This document shows, one piece after another, positions 1-11,545 of a stretch of DNA of 64,000 bases. Position numbers and translations under genes: made by a program. The notes beneath the pieces are model-generated. The model was not told the origin of the DNA, made no database searches, and worked only from the letters and a program-made list of their open reading frames with translations. Within the stretch, counting starts at the first letter, position 1. Each line of letters opens with the position of its first letter. The stretch comes from Drosophila miranda (lineage: Eukaryota; Arthropoda; Insecta; Diptera; Drosophilidae). The stretch spans positions 15,004,001 to 15,068,000 of the forward strand of contig NC_046674.1 in assembly GCF_003369915.1 (NCBI RefSeq), read 5' to 3'.

Positions 1-278
1 AGTGGATGAATGATTCTCTGAAGGATCTCCCGAGCTTCTTGGCGACGTGTTCTCTTATTGAGGGTGTTGGCGCACTCAACAAGAATGAGCAGCTTAATCA
101 TCTTCTTCACACAGCCCCCCCAGATGGACTCCTCTTCGTGTTTCTGACCAAATTTGCACACTTTGAACAGCGTATTGCTGTCTTAATATTGCAAGATTTC
201 CCTGTCGTAAACTAAAAATGGGTCGCAGGCTTTCTCGATCAGAAGTCCTCTTCTGTAGGCGGGGTCGTTGTAGGGCAT
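1..278 (-). pseudogene. Broken coding sequence at the left edge, family not recognised
   Basis: Read on the minus strand from an ATG at 278-276, a frame beginning MPYNDPAYRRGLLIEK runs 31 codons to a TAA at 185-183. It then continues in the same frame with gene-like composition (DSNTLFKVCKFGQKHEEE). Near 114-121 there is a run of seven C. Beyond it a one-base shift opens a new frame to the window edge, with stretches such as VKKMIKLLILVECANTLNKR and ARRILQ-like charged helices. One stop plus one homopolymer-associated frameshift in otherwise coherent protein text suggests a decayed gene, or sequence errors in a live one. The 5' end lies inside the window and the 3' end is off it. I do not recognise the family and assign no function. 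The plus-strand frame over the same bases looks like its shadow. Confidence 0.35.
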
Positions 279-2110
279 TCTGCCAAATAACTGTGATGTG
301 ATAGGGGAAGACTTAAGTTTTTAAGTATTTATTATCTATTTTGCCTTTTCTTTTTGTACCAGACCAGATCAATCTTTGGAATATACTCGTATATCTAGAG
401 ATTCCATTCATGACTTGATCTACGCTTTCTTCACATACTCGTATAAGTTCATTAATTCAATACAATATTACTTGGGATAGCAAGTACCAGAATATCTAAA
501 GGTTTTTACAGATATTAAAATAAGATATCTAGTGTTTAGTTGATGTCGAAGCAATTTATTTATTTATTTTTCTACAATACCCACCAGTATTTATAGAGTA
601 TTGTCTGAACTTTAAAAGACCCTATCTATCACTTCTCGTTGAGCTCTCTGGCAGCGAATGAAGTTTTGTTACAAGGCCTATGTAGGATCCTCTTTACGCT
701 GGGAGCCCAAGCAAACCCGAATCGGAATTTCGGCTTGGAGCTCGGTTCGGCATGACTCATTGGAGGTGGCGGCTCGTGGGGTGCCTTCGTTCCCCGCTTG
801 AGCTCGGCTCGAGCCGACTCGCTTGGGTCCGGCTTGGCTTGCCGGTCGGGCCGCCACTCGATCGACGTTTCTTGGCGATGATAGACGCGTCTCGGCGCGG
901 TTTGGTTTGATTCGGTTCGGTTCGGCTCGGTTCGGTTTGGATTGGATTCGATTAGGTCGGCTCTTGCTGTACGATTGAGTGCTCCAACGTGTCGCCAATA
1001 GAACCGATTTGTCAGGACACCCTCCTCACTGGCGGGCAATGTGTGTTGCTGGTGCCTTCGAGTTGGCCATATAATTGGTGGGTGATGGAGTCGGAGTCGG
1101 AGTCCTATCCAAGAGCGTGTGTGTGTGTGTGTGTGTGTGTCTTTTTTGTCATTGTGTGAGTGTCTCTGTTTCTGTGTCTGGATGATATGGCATCGCGATA
1201 AAGGTGCTCGCCTTCAAACTGTCATTTATTGGTAATCGAAGGGTAATCTGAAGAATCTGCTGCTCTTTTGTGCAGCAGGGCTCCAATTGTGGGCCCGACT
1301 GCGATTGCCGCGCGCCGCGACTAATGAGTGCCATTGAATTGGATATGCAGAGGAGTACAAGTTCAAGTAACTCATATGGATATGGCTGGATACGGGCCTG
1401 GACGGGCTGGATGGGATGTTAAATGACTAAAACCGCTCCTCCCAAGGCCCCATGTAGATGTCTATCTCCCAGGACTGGCAGGGAGCGGCATGTAAGCCAA
1501 AGAAGACGCTAATCGCCAACAGACAATCGCCGGGGGGGGTGGTAGGCAGGCCGAGGCCTAATTGGTGGGACCACCCATCTGGGACCCGCATCTGCCTCAT
1601 TGCTGGCCAGCCAAAGACCTGCTGCAGAGATGGGCATTGTGCAGCAGGATTTCGCCATTAATCCGCCACGGATCTCTCGCGGAATTCGCTAACGGGGCGG
1701 GCGCAAGGTACGACGAGTCGAGTGCCACCCGCACTCCCGCATAATAAATATCGATCCATATCGATATTCAGCAACGTATGCCCCATATGCAAAGTGTTCT
1801 GGGAACCGCTGTGCGGTCCTCCTCGGTCTTGGCCAAGACGAGTTGCAGCAGGCGGTGCCGAGGGCGAGGGCGAGGGCGAGGGCCGGTCACTTGAGCCACG
1901 CCAAGGGGCCTGGCGCCGAAACCTGACCTCCGATCGGGTCAAAGGCCCCTTTTCTGGCTATTTCTTTGATTTCTGCTGAGTGGCTCGCGAGTGAATCGTT
2001 GATTGAATGAGTCATGTGCTTGTGTGTGTGTGTCGGTGTCGGTGTCGGTGTCGGGGCTATCATTCCCATCGTAGTATCATTTTGCAAACTCAACTCTTTG
2101 TCATCGCCAG
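279..2110. other. Non-coding stretch left of the castor-like gene
   Basis: No convincing coding exon was seen. It holds a GC-rich degenerate GGTTCG/GGCTCG repeat tract at about 780-960, a GT microsatellite at about 1118-1140, two TATCGAT motifs (about 1748-1767, the second a perfect TATCGATA as in DRE promoter elements) and a short GAGGGC repeat at about 1862-1882. It may contain the promoter or 5' exons of the castor-like gene, but I cannot place them. Confidence 0.5.
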
Positions 2111-5100
2111 CTGTCGGAGATCACGCCCAATGGAGTCAGGAGCCGCCCCAGGAGGGGATGTGGATGCACCCGGCGACCTGAACACCACCAACCAGGCGAC
2201 TCAGGCGACCCAGGCCACCCAAATCACCTCCATCGATGGGTTCTTCAATCGGAAACGGGGCCGTCCGCCCAAGAACCGTTTTGTGGAGGTCTACAAGAGC
2301 GTAAGTAGATCGGGGATTTCGGGCCGTGATTTGACCCAGTTCCGGGCTCGGGCCTGACTCCTTTTTGGCGTATGTCTGGGGGCCCCGATTGCAGTTTGGA
2401 ATTTGCGCCTATTTGTGGCCGCTTGGCCCTGTGGCCGCCCCCTCCCTCCCCCTCACACGTTCCGTCTCGTCTCTTATCGATGGGGCCCTAATGCGGCATT
2501 TTGTGTGCTGTGCGGTGCGGTGCGAGTGTTCGGATTTGGTTTTTGCCATATTCGTCATATTAATATTGACAACGAGTGTTTCCGCATTTATTTCATTTAC
2601 GCCCGTCTGGCGTCGGCCGAACGTTTTGTGCTTTTAACTGTCATTTTCATAATTTCTACATTTTTTCGATCCAAACCGATTCGAGCACACACGCACCACC
2701 GTACCATACCATACCATACCATGCCGCACCACCACCACCACCACCACCTTGCGGTGCGCACTTGTGTGCTTACGATTACCCGCAGCCCACGCGTCACTCT
2801 CCTTGGCGACGGACGGACCCATTGGATTGGTGTCTGTGCTGTGCTGTGCTCTGTGCTCTGTGTGGATAAACAATCACATTTGAATAAATATTTTGTCCAT
2901 TGCCATTTGCGGCATTCTTTTGGGAAATAAGCCCCCACCGCCTGACGCTCGCTGCGGATCCACGTATAATGCCTGACCCAAATCGGGGACGGGGAAGAGA
3001 ATGGAATCTGTGCATGTGCAAGGGCTAGGTGGAAGTGGCGATAATCTCTCTCCCTCACTCACTCTCTCATGGCAATTGAAAGGAACGATAAGTACGACAA
3101 CAGCGCACCAATAATTATAATAATAATAATTCCCTATACACACTTGTAGCGTATTTAATCAAATAAGGTGTGCGTACACCTATAGCTGCGAGTGGTTGTG
3201 GTTGTGGTTGTGGTGTGCCACAAGCTGGCAAAGGGGCAGATCAGAGGCAAAGAGCCAAAAGCAAACTCGTTTCATTGTCTTTCAATGTTTTCGGTGTAAT
3301 TATTATTACGAGCCATGAGACATGAGGCATGAGAGTACCAGAGTGCTCATACTCTACAAGCGAAAGGTCTTCCTGCCTGAAGGAATATCTTGATATCTCG
3401 ATTCATCATTTCCCTAGGCCCCCTAGTACTCCTAGAGATCTCTGGAATCCCCTCTGCGATCCCCAATGTACTGCACTTTTCACTATAATAATTTCTCAAG
3501 CACCCACCAACGCTGCCTTTTGTGGGACTTTCGTAAGCCCATTTACGGTTAGGGTATCCATCGGCTGGGACATTCCATGGCATTTTGCTGGCTTGTATAT
3601 AGTTTTGTTTGTGGTTTCTCCTCTGCTGTTGGCTTATTCACGTCTCGCTCGTTCTTTCTCTCTCTCTCTTTTTCGCTTTATTATTTTTTTGATGCGTGAA
3701 CAAAATTCAAATAGTGACATTTTGGGCCAACGACAAAACATTAACAGTAATTTCGGAAATAATAAACTGGTTGCGGGCGCACCGTTTGTCATAAATCCAA
3801 AATCTGAACAACCAAAAACCGAAAACCAAAAACCAAAAACTATGACAACGTACGGGGGGTGATCCGGGAATAATTCCATGCCGTTTTGGGAAATATTGGT
3901 AGGAATTGGTTGATTGAAAAACCCATTAAAGAGCTCTTTCTGTTGCCAGCAGGCTCAGCATTCGCCCCAGGCCATCTTCACCAGCTTCAAATTGGAAAGA
4001 AATGAGCACTCAAGTGCGCCTGGGACTGGGCCTGGGCCTGGGCCTGCTCCTACCTCCAGTGCCCCATTGAGCGAAAGCGGAGAGAGGACGGAACAGGTAG
4101 CAACAGCCACAGATCTCACCCCTAGTCGGAGCCGGAAGCGGAGTCGCGTGTGGGCGACATACCCGGCGGCGGAGACGAACAAACGGAGCGCCTTCCAAGG
4201 CGCCCGCACGGCCCAGAGCCCCAAGGAAGCTTCACCCCAGGTAAGAGACTGATATACAAAGTCCCCACAAGCAGTCCCCATGAATCCGCGTCGATGTGGC
4301 ATCTTTTCAGCCAACTCCACACTCTACAGATACAGCATCATCAAAGAACATCTCGGGAAGAATTCCGGAGAGGGTTTCCGGTAAGTAGATCCGTCCATGG
4401 GGTGTCCCTTTTGCTGTTACCATCCACCATTCCAGTTGTCCGTGCAGCAGGAACTTTCTACCCGGAGAATGCCTGCACCGCTCACCAGCCCGAAGTGGCG
4501 GATAGGATTGATCGCCAGAAGAGGAGCAGCAGCAGCAGCCCGCAGGCAACAGACTTGGAGGTGGACCAGCCCGAAGATCTGAGCATGCGCATGCGTCCAA
4601 GCCAGCCCGAGGCCACTGCCGGTGGAGCAGCGCCAGCGCTGGGAGATCAGCCGGCGGGGTCGGGGCCGGGATCGGGTCTGAATCTGAATCTGCTGCAGTT
4701 CAAACAGCTGATCGACCTGTACCAGAGGCAGGTGCTCCTGCCCAGCTTCCTGGCCGCGGCCAGCCAGCCGATGCCGGCTCTGGACATGCGCCTGCTGCTC
4801 GAAAGCGCCGCCCAACAGAAGCTGATGCTCATCAATGCGGCCGCTGCCAGTGCGGCGGCGGCGGTGGCAGCCACGGCGGGAGCAGAGCATCCTACGCTGG
4901 GAATGAGCTCTCCGGCGACGACAACGGTGACAGTGACGCCTCGGCCGCCCACGAAGCGGGCGCGAGATCACGACATTCCCAGCGGATACCTGAAGTTCCG
5001 GTTCAACGAGGACTGCGGCTTCGATCGGTGCGGCTACAGGAACCACCAGTCGCACTTCCACTGCAACCGGCGCGACTGCCACTACAGCTTCTGCGACAAG

Positions 5101-5678
5101 ACCCGCTTCGTGCAGCACACGGCGCGGCACGATCGCATGGACACGCTGATGGGCGACGATTTCCAGCAGTTCCGGGCCAACATGCGGTGCGGCGTGGCCA
5201 GCTGTTGCTATGCCTCCGGCTGTCCCGAAGAGACTCCCGCTTCCCGGCAGCGCAGAGGTACGTGTCCCTCCATCAGAGAACTGAACTCCCACTAACCCCA
5301 ACCCCCTCCTCTGTAGAGTCCCCAGGAGCTGGAGGCGCTGCCCTAAAGAAGACTTCGCACTTCCACTGCCGCAAGTGCGACTACGTCTGCACGGACTCCA
5401 ACAAGGTGGTGGCCCACCGACGTCTGCACCTGCGCCTGGACTATGTCCGCTCCGCGGGCTTCCGCAAGGTTACCAGCAACGAGTCCTGCAACTCCCCGGC
5501 CTGTTCCTACGCGCTGCGTCACACCCACTACCACTGCGTCACCTGCAACTGCAGCGTCCTCTCCCGGGCACAGCTCGCCTCCCACAAGCACAGGCCTGCG
5601 GGCAGCGGCAGCGGCAGCGGCAGCGCCCTGCCCAAGTCGGAGGGAGCTTCCGCCGCGGACCCAGAGACCCATCCCTAG
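2111..5678 (+). CDS. cas: Castor-like C2H2 zinc-finger transcription factor
   Basis: Five exons join in phase: 2111-2300, 3950-4240, 4311-4380, 4436-5257 and 5317-5678, with GT-AG borders such as AGC|GTAAGT and CTGTAG|AG. From the ATG at 2130 this gives 571 residues. That ATG may not be the true start, because a usable acceptor (CATCGCCAG) sits at 2110 and an upstream exon could splice in. Residues about 37-57 hold an AT-hook-like stretch, FFNRKRGRPPKNRF. The middle has a QPEDLSMRM motif and poly-Ala. The C-terminus carries castor-type fingers: CGFDRCGYRNHQSHFHC with its partner CDKTRFVQHTARH (about 365-405), then SHFHCRKCDYVC, then CNSPACSYALRHTHYHC. Castor is a nuclear temporal-identity factor of neuroblasts, known in vertebrates as CASZ1. 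Family assignment is strong. Whether this is the orthologue or a relocated partial copy is open, because I remember melanogaster cas on 3R while the neighbours here are 3L genes. Confidence 0.8.
2301..3949 (+). other. First visible intron of the castor-like gene
   Basis: A 1,649-base intron opens with GTAAGTAG and closes with TGTTGCCAG. It contains a CAC/ACC microsatellite at about 2695-2750, a (TAA) run near 3113-3130 and pyrimidine-rich stretches. No conserved-looking exon was found in it. Confidence 0.6.
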
Positions 5679-5749
5679 CCCCCCAGTCCCATTTGTATCA
5701 TAACCCACCAATGAGAGGCAGCCCAATGGAGTGAATTGAGACAAGCTTA

Positions 5750-5755
5750 AATAAA
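5750..5755 (+). terminator. Polyadenylation signal of the castor-like gene
   Basis: A perfect AATAAA lies 72 bases after the TAG stop at 5676-5678, at the distance expected for a short 3' untranslated region. Confidence 0.7.
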
Positions 5756-5850
5756 GACATATATACCTGCGAGAGTATATACTTCCTATCCATCAGCTAA
5801 AATTCAGAGATCCATCTTTCTCTTAAGACTATGATGACCTTGAATGTCAG

Positions 5851-7110
5851 CTCTACTGAGCCGAGAGCCGCTCAGAGCCATCACTTATAGTGGAGCTGGA
5901 AGACGACGCCGACGACGAAGCCGAAGCCCGGCTTCCAGTGGGAGCGACTGGACTGGTGCCTGGAATGCAATTGCCGGCACAACGTGCATGTCTGCGTGTG
6001 TGTGGCCTGTGTAAACACAGCCGTGAATATCCGGAGCACTGCCGCAATGTTGATAAGAGATTCTGGACCTGCCTGGAGGTGCCCTGCCCTGGGCACTCGC
6101 ACTCGCACTCGTACTCGTATTATTTATCAGCATTTCTAATGTGTAAACAGGTTTCGGTTTGGCAGTCTCGGGTCTTGGTGACTGTCTGCTAATCATACCC
6201 TTGAAGAGGGTAGGGTAATGTCGAATGGATCAGATGCTTGTGCTGCACACAAGAACACATCTCTCGTCCCATAAGGTCCGTCGTATAGTCTTCGCATCTA
6301 TGGGATCTTCGTATATCATGCGCCACTATTGTATGACTGAAGGACTCTTTTCTCCGGTCTCCGGAGAGGTTCGTCACGTTTTTTAATTGTATGATTCGAA
6401 TAGCAATATTCGATAACATCATGCACTGTAACTGTTAAACCCCTTCCATAATGGCCCAGGGTCTTTATCTCGTCAGGTGCTCAGGGCTTATGTCCATCCT
6501 AGGTCCTCCTGTTGGGCAGGTCCGCTCTGTGGAGCTTGTCTAGTCTACCTAAGAGTCTGGAACTGGGATCGAAAATACTTACTTCTGTCTGTATTGTACT
6601 ATGAAGGTATTCCTCATCGAGACAGTATCACAATAGAACATAGCACATCTCTAAAGAATCTTTGTCGAATACGCGGTGTGTGGTAGAACTATAAAAACTC
6701 GTACGTAGCTACGAAGTAATCGAATGTGCTGTAGCTCCCTCCATCCAGGTGGCCCCGTTCCGTTCCCCACCATCGGAGGCGGCAGTGAAGATGGGAACCC
6801 CGCCTTGGAGGACAAGAATGTTTGATCTGTTATGATCTCCTAGTTGTCTCCTAAGACTAAACCATATATCATATACCATATACCATGGATATGTACACAC
6901 ATACTGTATGCCTTCTGCTGTTCCTTCTGTTCCAGTAATGCCTGCACATTTTTCTATAATTAACCAACCGAACGATCCCAAAATATCGAACGGAGTGGAG
7001 TTCAAGTTTTTATTTGCATTATCGACAAATGGTCCGTTTAATTTTAGCCCATGGATACTGTTCAAAGTTCATGCAATCCATACGTGGATCTGGCATTGCA
7101 CGGGAAGGTA
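5851..7110 (+). repeat. Duplicated block A upstream of the first glue gene
   Basis: This block pairs with 10330-11310. The segments 5851-6249 and 10330-10744 are nearly identical by eye, starting at the shared CTACTGAGCCGAGA. The match resumes at GATCG(A/G)AAATACTTACTTC (about 6569 and 10750), and again at AACCCCGCCTTGGAG (about 6797 and 10978) through to the promoter-proximal TACGTGGA/CACGTGGA. Block A has about 320 bases (6250-6565) missing from block B. Minus-strand frames across the block change after a small indel in the GGCCTGT repeat (about 6000 and 10480), so I read the block as non-coding. Confidence 0.8.
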
Positions 7111-7112
7111 CC

Positions 7113-7119
7113 TATAAAA
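7113..7119 (+). promoter_or_regulatory. TATA box of the first glue gene
   Basis: A perfect TATAAAA lies 73 bases before the ATG at 7192. Further upstream, GACAAATGGT (about 7024-7033) and TACGTGGA (about 7081-7088) recur with small changes in front of the second glue gene and in the relic copy, so they are candidate salivary-gland elements. Confidence 0.75.
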
Positions 7120-7191
7120 GGGGAAGACTCCACCAAGGAAAGCATCAGTTCGTGGCATCTCCTCACCCGACAAGTCAATTTAAACACTAGA

Positions 7192-7831
7192 ATGAAGCTG
7201 ACCATTGCCATCATCGGTAAGTAGATCCGATCCCCCAAAGGATCGGTTGTTAATCTCCTCATTCTTTATCCTTTATCCTAACCATGCCACTCCATCCGCA
7301 GCGAGCATCCTGCTCATCAGCTTGGCCGATCTTGCCACTGGCTCGTCGTGTGGATGCACGGCAACAACAACAACACCAAAGCCATGCACGACAACAACAA
7401 CGCAATGCACGACAACAACAACGCCATGCACGACAACAACAACGCCATGCACGACAACAACAACGCCATGCACGACAACAACGCCCAAGCCAACAACCAC
7501 TCCCAAGCCAACAACAACTCCCAAGCCAACAACAACTCCAAAGCCAACAACCACTCCCAAGCCAACAACTCCCAAGCCATCAACCACAAAGCGTACTACG
7601 AAAGCCACCAGGCCTACGAAAACAACCACTCGCAGGACTACAGAAGCCACCAAGCCGACAACAACCACCAAGAAGCCACCGCATTCATGCGGCTCCTGCG
7701 GTCCCGGTGGTGATGCCTGCCAGGGATGCCCATCCCAGGAGAAGCTCTGCCAGGAACTGATCAACACTGTGCGCATCCTTGAGCGCAAGATCCGCCAGTG
7801 CGTGTGCGGTCAAAAGGACTGGACGTTGTAA
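7192..7831 (+). CDS. Salivary glue protein, Sgs3-type mucin
   Basis: Two exons, 7192-7216 and 7302-7831, encode 184 residues. The intron splits the signal peptide after 25 bases, the typical position for this family. A hydrophobic signal peptide (MKLTIAII then ASILLISLADLATG) precedes a short CGC motif. A threonine/proline repeat domain follows: TTTTTPC units, then TTTPKP units, then TTKRTTKATRPTK-like lysine-rich text. This is the mucin part expected to be heavily O-glycosylated. The C-terminal 48 residues match the Sgs3/7/8 module: CGSCGPGG, a cysteine-spaced core, LCQELINTVRILERKIRQC and VCGQKDWTL. Such proteins are secreted by larval salivary glands under ecdysone control and glue the pupa to its substrate. 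The TATA box and short leader fit strong stage-specific expression. It is shorter than melanogaster Sgs3, mainly because it has fewer repeats. Confidence 0.93.
7360..7600 (+). repeat. Coding minisatellite of the first glue gene
   Basis: The 5' half consists of 21-base units around ACAACAACAACGCCATGC, giving TTTTTPC. The 3' half consists of 15-18-base units around CCCAAGCCAACAACAACT, giving TTTPKP. Unit length is always a multiple of three, so copy-number change keeps the frame. All three forward frames stay open through the array, which explains the overlapping Asn/Gln-rich frames. Confidence 0.9.
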
Positions 7832-8390
7832 GGTGGATCAGCCTTACACCCTACTCCCGGTTGTGATGTGTGATTTGTGATTCGATCCCTGCCAGGCCTT
7901 TGGCGGGGACGGCGCTCGCCCTGGACTATGATTTCGACCCAATTGTTATGTTTTCATCAATTCATGTTGTTAAAGTTGACTTTTTATAGATAATATACCC
8001 GTGCGGAAAGCTGTCTTCGGTCGCCTTCCAATCGTTCATCCTGTTGCAAATATCGAGTGATGTTTTCATTAATCACCGACTGGAAAATGGTGTTGTCGAT
8101 CGTATGGGGTGCTATAGGGAATTACCGATGCGCCAGTGAGAGTTACATGGAGATGTTGTCATATCCCATCAGAGATCCAAATCTTTCTTCAGTCAAATGA
8201 ATGGACTTGGGCCAGCATTCTATGATAGGCCTCTGACTGTATCAGAAAGCTGTCATGGAACGATGGATGGAAAGTATCCAAGGCTAGTCTTGTCAGCAAT
8301 AAAGCAGCTGTGCTCTATTGATACTCATATGGTTTGCAAAGTAATTGGCATACGTTCTTTATAGCAGAAAACAAACAAGTCCCAAGTCTG
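7832..8390. other. Spacer between the first glue gene and the fucosidase gene
   Basis: No gene seen. The 7840-7980 part is glue-gene 3' untranslated sequence that recurs in the relic copy (about 11430-11530), for example around GGACTATGATTTC. The 8280-8300 part (AGTCTTGTCAGCAATAAA) resembles 11983-12000, which extends the duplication downstream of the genes. Confidence 0.55.
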
Positions 8391-8396
8391 TTTATT
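8391..8396 (-). terminator. Polyadenylation signal of the fucosidase gene
   Basis: TTTATT on the plus strand is AATAAA on the minus strand, 75 bases beyond the fucosidase stop codon. Confidence 0.6.
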
Positions 8397-8470
8397 CGGT
8401 TAATGCTGATCGAGTTAAAATACATATCAAAGTAAAAACTAAGTGTCATCTTACAGATCGTTCTTTAAGC

Positions 8471-10275
8471 TTATGCTATGGTTATCTTCAATGTCCAGGC
8501 GTGGTCAAGGCCCCGCTTATCCATGTGGTTCTTGGGGGGAAACTTGATGTGCAGCTTGTTATGGCTCGAGGTCCACTGCAGATGGGGAATATTGTTAGAG
8601 CACTGTTCGAGAAGCCTCAATAGATGCATCCATACCTGAACTTTAGTGTTCCCCATGCCCAGCATTACAACTTGGGTGGTCTGTTTGGTCAGGACCTCCC
8701 CGTTAGTGCCAAAGTCGAGGCCGGTTAAGTGGACATTCCGGGATATGGTGACCTCCTTGCCCAGCGGATGGATGTCCAATTCGTTGGTGTCGTACGGATA
8801 GTCCAGTACAAAGGCGTAGATGGCGATGCTGCTATTGGACTCAGCCTGCTGGCCACGGGTGTACCACACGTTTGGGGTCTCGGTGTCGTTCTGGTAGATC
8901 CATGGCACGCTGCCATAGATGCCCTCGCCGTTGATCTTTAGCCAGCGACCCATGTCGCGCAGGCGCTCCTCAAATATCGGCAGGATGGTGCCATATTTGG
9001 TGGGTCCCACGTTGATCAGGACGTTGCCGTTGCAGCTCACAGTGGTGACGATCTCTGCAACATACGAAATGCGTGACTGATTCCGGATACGATCCCCTCT
9101 ACACACCCTTTATAAGATCCTTGGTGCTCATGAAGTTGGACAGACTGACGTCGAAGCGTTGGCCCCAGCTGCTGCGCTCCAGGGTGAAGGCATTCTCCCA
9201 TTTGTGGGACTGCAGCACGCCCGGATTGAACCGATCCGCGCAGTTGTAGAAGTCTCCGTGCTTGCAGGCCGTGCCCATGCCCCAGCGATCGTTGGTCACG
9301 ACTGTGTCCCGCACGGGACTGTCGTTGTAGAGCCAGGCAATGAACTGCTCGGACTTCCAGTACTTGGCCGGGGCCTCCCAGTCGCCGTCGGACCAAATGA
9401 TCTCCGGCAGATACTCCTGCACCAGGTCCAACTGCTCGGGCCGCACCTTCTGGTCCACGAAATGCTGCTGCATCAAGAGATGCAACTTGTCGTCGATCCA
9501 CAGGCGGTTGAACCACTCAAAGAGGGAATAGTACAGGCCGAACTTCAGATCCGAAACACCACGAACGGCCGCCGCAAGTTCCTCTGTGGAGGGCGGGATA
9601 CATCTGAATCTATGCCTCCGTCTAAACCCCAACCGAACACTTACTGACTATATCGCGCTTGGGGCCCACATCCATGGAGTTCCAGCTGAAGCTGTGCTTC
9701 GAGGGCCACAGGGTGAATCCATCGTGATGCTTGCTGGTGAGCACAACGTATCTAGAGATGCAGAGGGATGAGTACTTTCCGACTGAACACTCAGCAGAGA
9801 GTATGCATGACTATACCTGGCTCCGCTATCTTTGAACAGCAACGCCCATTGTGTGGCATTGAATAGCTCCGCTGTGAATTCGTCTGCGAATTCCTGATAA
9901 GTGAAGTCCGGCTTGTAATTGCGCTGCATGAATTGTGTGTACTCCGGTGTGCGCAGATCTGGAATACAGTCAGAGATTCCAGCCTCTCCATAGCACTACA
10001 ATACGAGAGCAATGTGTGTCGTACTCACTTAACCAATTATGCCAGAACCATTCGGAGCCGAAGCTCGGCACCGAATATACGCCGTAGTGCACAAAAATGC
10101 CCACTTTGGCCTCATCATACCAACGGGGCAGGGGCCGCTGGTCCAGACTGGCCCAATTCGGCTCGTAGCGGGTCCGCGGGGCCATCCCTTGCGCCGCATC
10201 CGATCGCCATGCAACCAGCCCCCACCCCACGAGCACCATCCAAACGGGGAATCCAAATCGTGTTACAAGCCCCAT
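8471..10275 (-). CDS. Fuca: Alpha-L-fucosidase (GH29), secreted or lysosomal
   Basis: Six exons on the minus strand join in phase: 10275-10029, 9958-9817, 9751-9645, 9583-9107, 9054-8636 and 8575-8471. The product has about 498 residues. It begins with a signal peptide ([15 protein letters not shown]). GH29 landmarks follow in order: [57 protein letters not shown] and [12 protein letters not shown], which should hold the nucleophilic aspartate. Then comes the P-x2-L-x3-K-W-E signature ([12 protein letters not shown]) and [17 protein letters not shown]. The family removes alpha-linked fucose from glycoproteins in lysosomes or secretions. The residue after KWEN, cysteine in the family signature as I remember it, is alanine here. 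The gene lies between two copies of a glue-gene block, pointing away from both castor and the first glue gene. The last intron is 60 bases and in phase, so an unspliced reading also stays open. Confidence 0.9.
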
Positions 10276-10329
10276 TTCTCCACTTAATCACCGGATTTGA
10301 TCTGATCTGCTCTGCTCTGTTGGACGCTC

Positions 10330-11310
10330 GGAGCTCTACTGAGCCGAGACTCGCTCAGATCCATCGCTTATAGTGGAGCTGGAAGCCGACGCCGAAGCCG
10401 AAGCCCGGCTTCCAGTGGGAGCGACTGGACTGGTGCCTGGAATGCAATTGCCGGCACAACGTGCATGTGTGCGTGTGTGTGGCCTGTGGCCTGTGTAAAC
10501 ACAGCCGTGAATATCCGGAGCAGTGCCGCAATGTTGATAAGAGATTCTGGACCTGCCTGGAGGTGCCCTGCCCTGGGCACTCGCACTCGCACTCGTACTC
10601 GTACTCGTACTATTTATCAGCATTTCTAATGTGTAAACAGGTTTCGGTTTGGCAGTCTCGGGTCTTGGTGACTGTCTGCTAATCATACCCTTGAAGAGGG
10701 TAGGGTAATGTCGAATGGATCACATTCTTGTGCTGCACACAAGATTGGGATCGGAAATACTTACTTCTGTCTGTAGTGCACTATATTCCTCATCGAGACA
10801 GTATTCATTTGTTCATTTATTGTATTCTGATGGTTGTAGTAAATGAAGGACTAGTAATCATCTGAGATCACAATAGAACATCGTACATAGCACATGGCAC
10901 ATCTCTAAAGATTCTCGGTAGAAATACACAGCAAAATGAATTATGAGTGGTACATTGGGGCAGGATTGAAGATCGGAACCCCGCCTTGGAGAACAAGAAT
11001 GTGTGATCTGTTATGATCTCCTGGACCAAACCTGAGACTAAACCATATATCATATACCATGGATATGTACACACATACTGACATGCATTTATGAATACAT
11101 TTTTTTTTAGTAATAACACTATCTTTAGCAACATTTACTGGATGCCTTCTGCTGTTCCTTCTGTTCCAGTAATGCCTGCATATTTTTCTATAATTAACGA
11201 ACCGAAATATCCTAAAATATCGAAAAAGTGGAGTTCAAGTTTTTATTTGCATTATCGACAAATGGTTCGTCCATTTATAGCCCATGGATGCAGTTCAAGG
11301 CTCATGCAAT
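10330..11310 (+). repeat. Duplicated block B upstream of the glue relic
   Basis: Partner of 5851-7110 (see there). It starts just outside the fucosidase start codon. It lacks the 320-base segment of block A and carries its own short insert near 11090-11130 (poly-T and ATAACACTATC). It ends in glue-promoter sequence that leads straight into the truncated glue copy. Confidence 0.8.
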
Positions 11311-11545
11311 CCACACGTGGATTCCAGGGACTCATCCATCCACTCCATCCAGGGAGCATCTCTGCCAGGAGCTGATCAACACTGTGCTCAACCTTGAGTG
11401 TAGGACAGCCAGTGCGCCAGTGCTAATCCCGGCTGTGATCGTTGGACTACAGCTCCCTCCTATGCGTTTGTCGGAGACGGTGCTCGTCTTGGACTATGAT
11501 TTCTACCCCATTGTTGTTTTCTTTAATTCATGTTCATGCGTAAAA
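11250..11545 (+). pseudogene. Relic of an Sgs3-type glue gene
   Basis: The left part (11250-11320) matches the glue promoter (CGACAAATGGTTCG, CCCATGGAT, CACGTGGA). Directly after it, about 11359-11396 matches the last third of a glue coding sequence, reading GREHLCQELINTVLNLE-like before the frame diverges. The 3' untranslated region of the first glue gene follows (TTGGACTATGATTTC). The TATA box, start codon, signal peptide, intron and the whole Thr/Pro repeat are missing, and the conserved IRQCVCG end is scrambled. This is an internal deletion that fused promoter to tail; no functional glue protein can be made. A frame stays open across it by chance. Confidence 0.85.

Noticed and set aside
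4311-4380. Frame YSIIKEHLGKNSGEGFR in castor exon 3
   Set aside because: It reads well but its phase fits neither the exon before nor the one after. The frame with PTPHSTDTASSK joins both in phase, so the attractive text is a shadow.
4417-5301. 294-codon ORF opposite castor
   Set aside because: It is antisense to zinc-finger exons with high GC content; it is a shadow frame.
5885-6196. Minus-strand frames shared by the two duplicated blocks (also 10336-10686)
   Set aside because: Small indels between the copies change the downstream frame without being corrected, so coding constraint is not visible.
7273-7788. Val-Gly and Leu-Trp-rich ORFs on both strands of the glue repeats
   Set aside because: The repeat unit is a multiple of three and lacks stops in all frames, so long frames are automatic.
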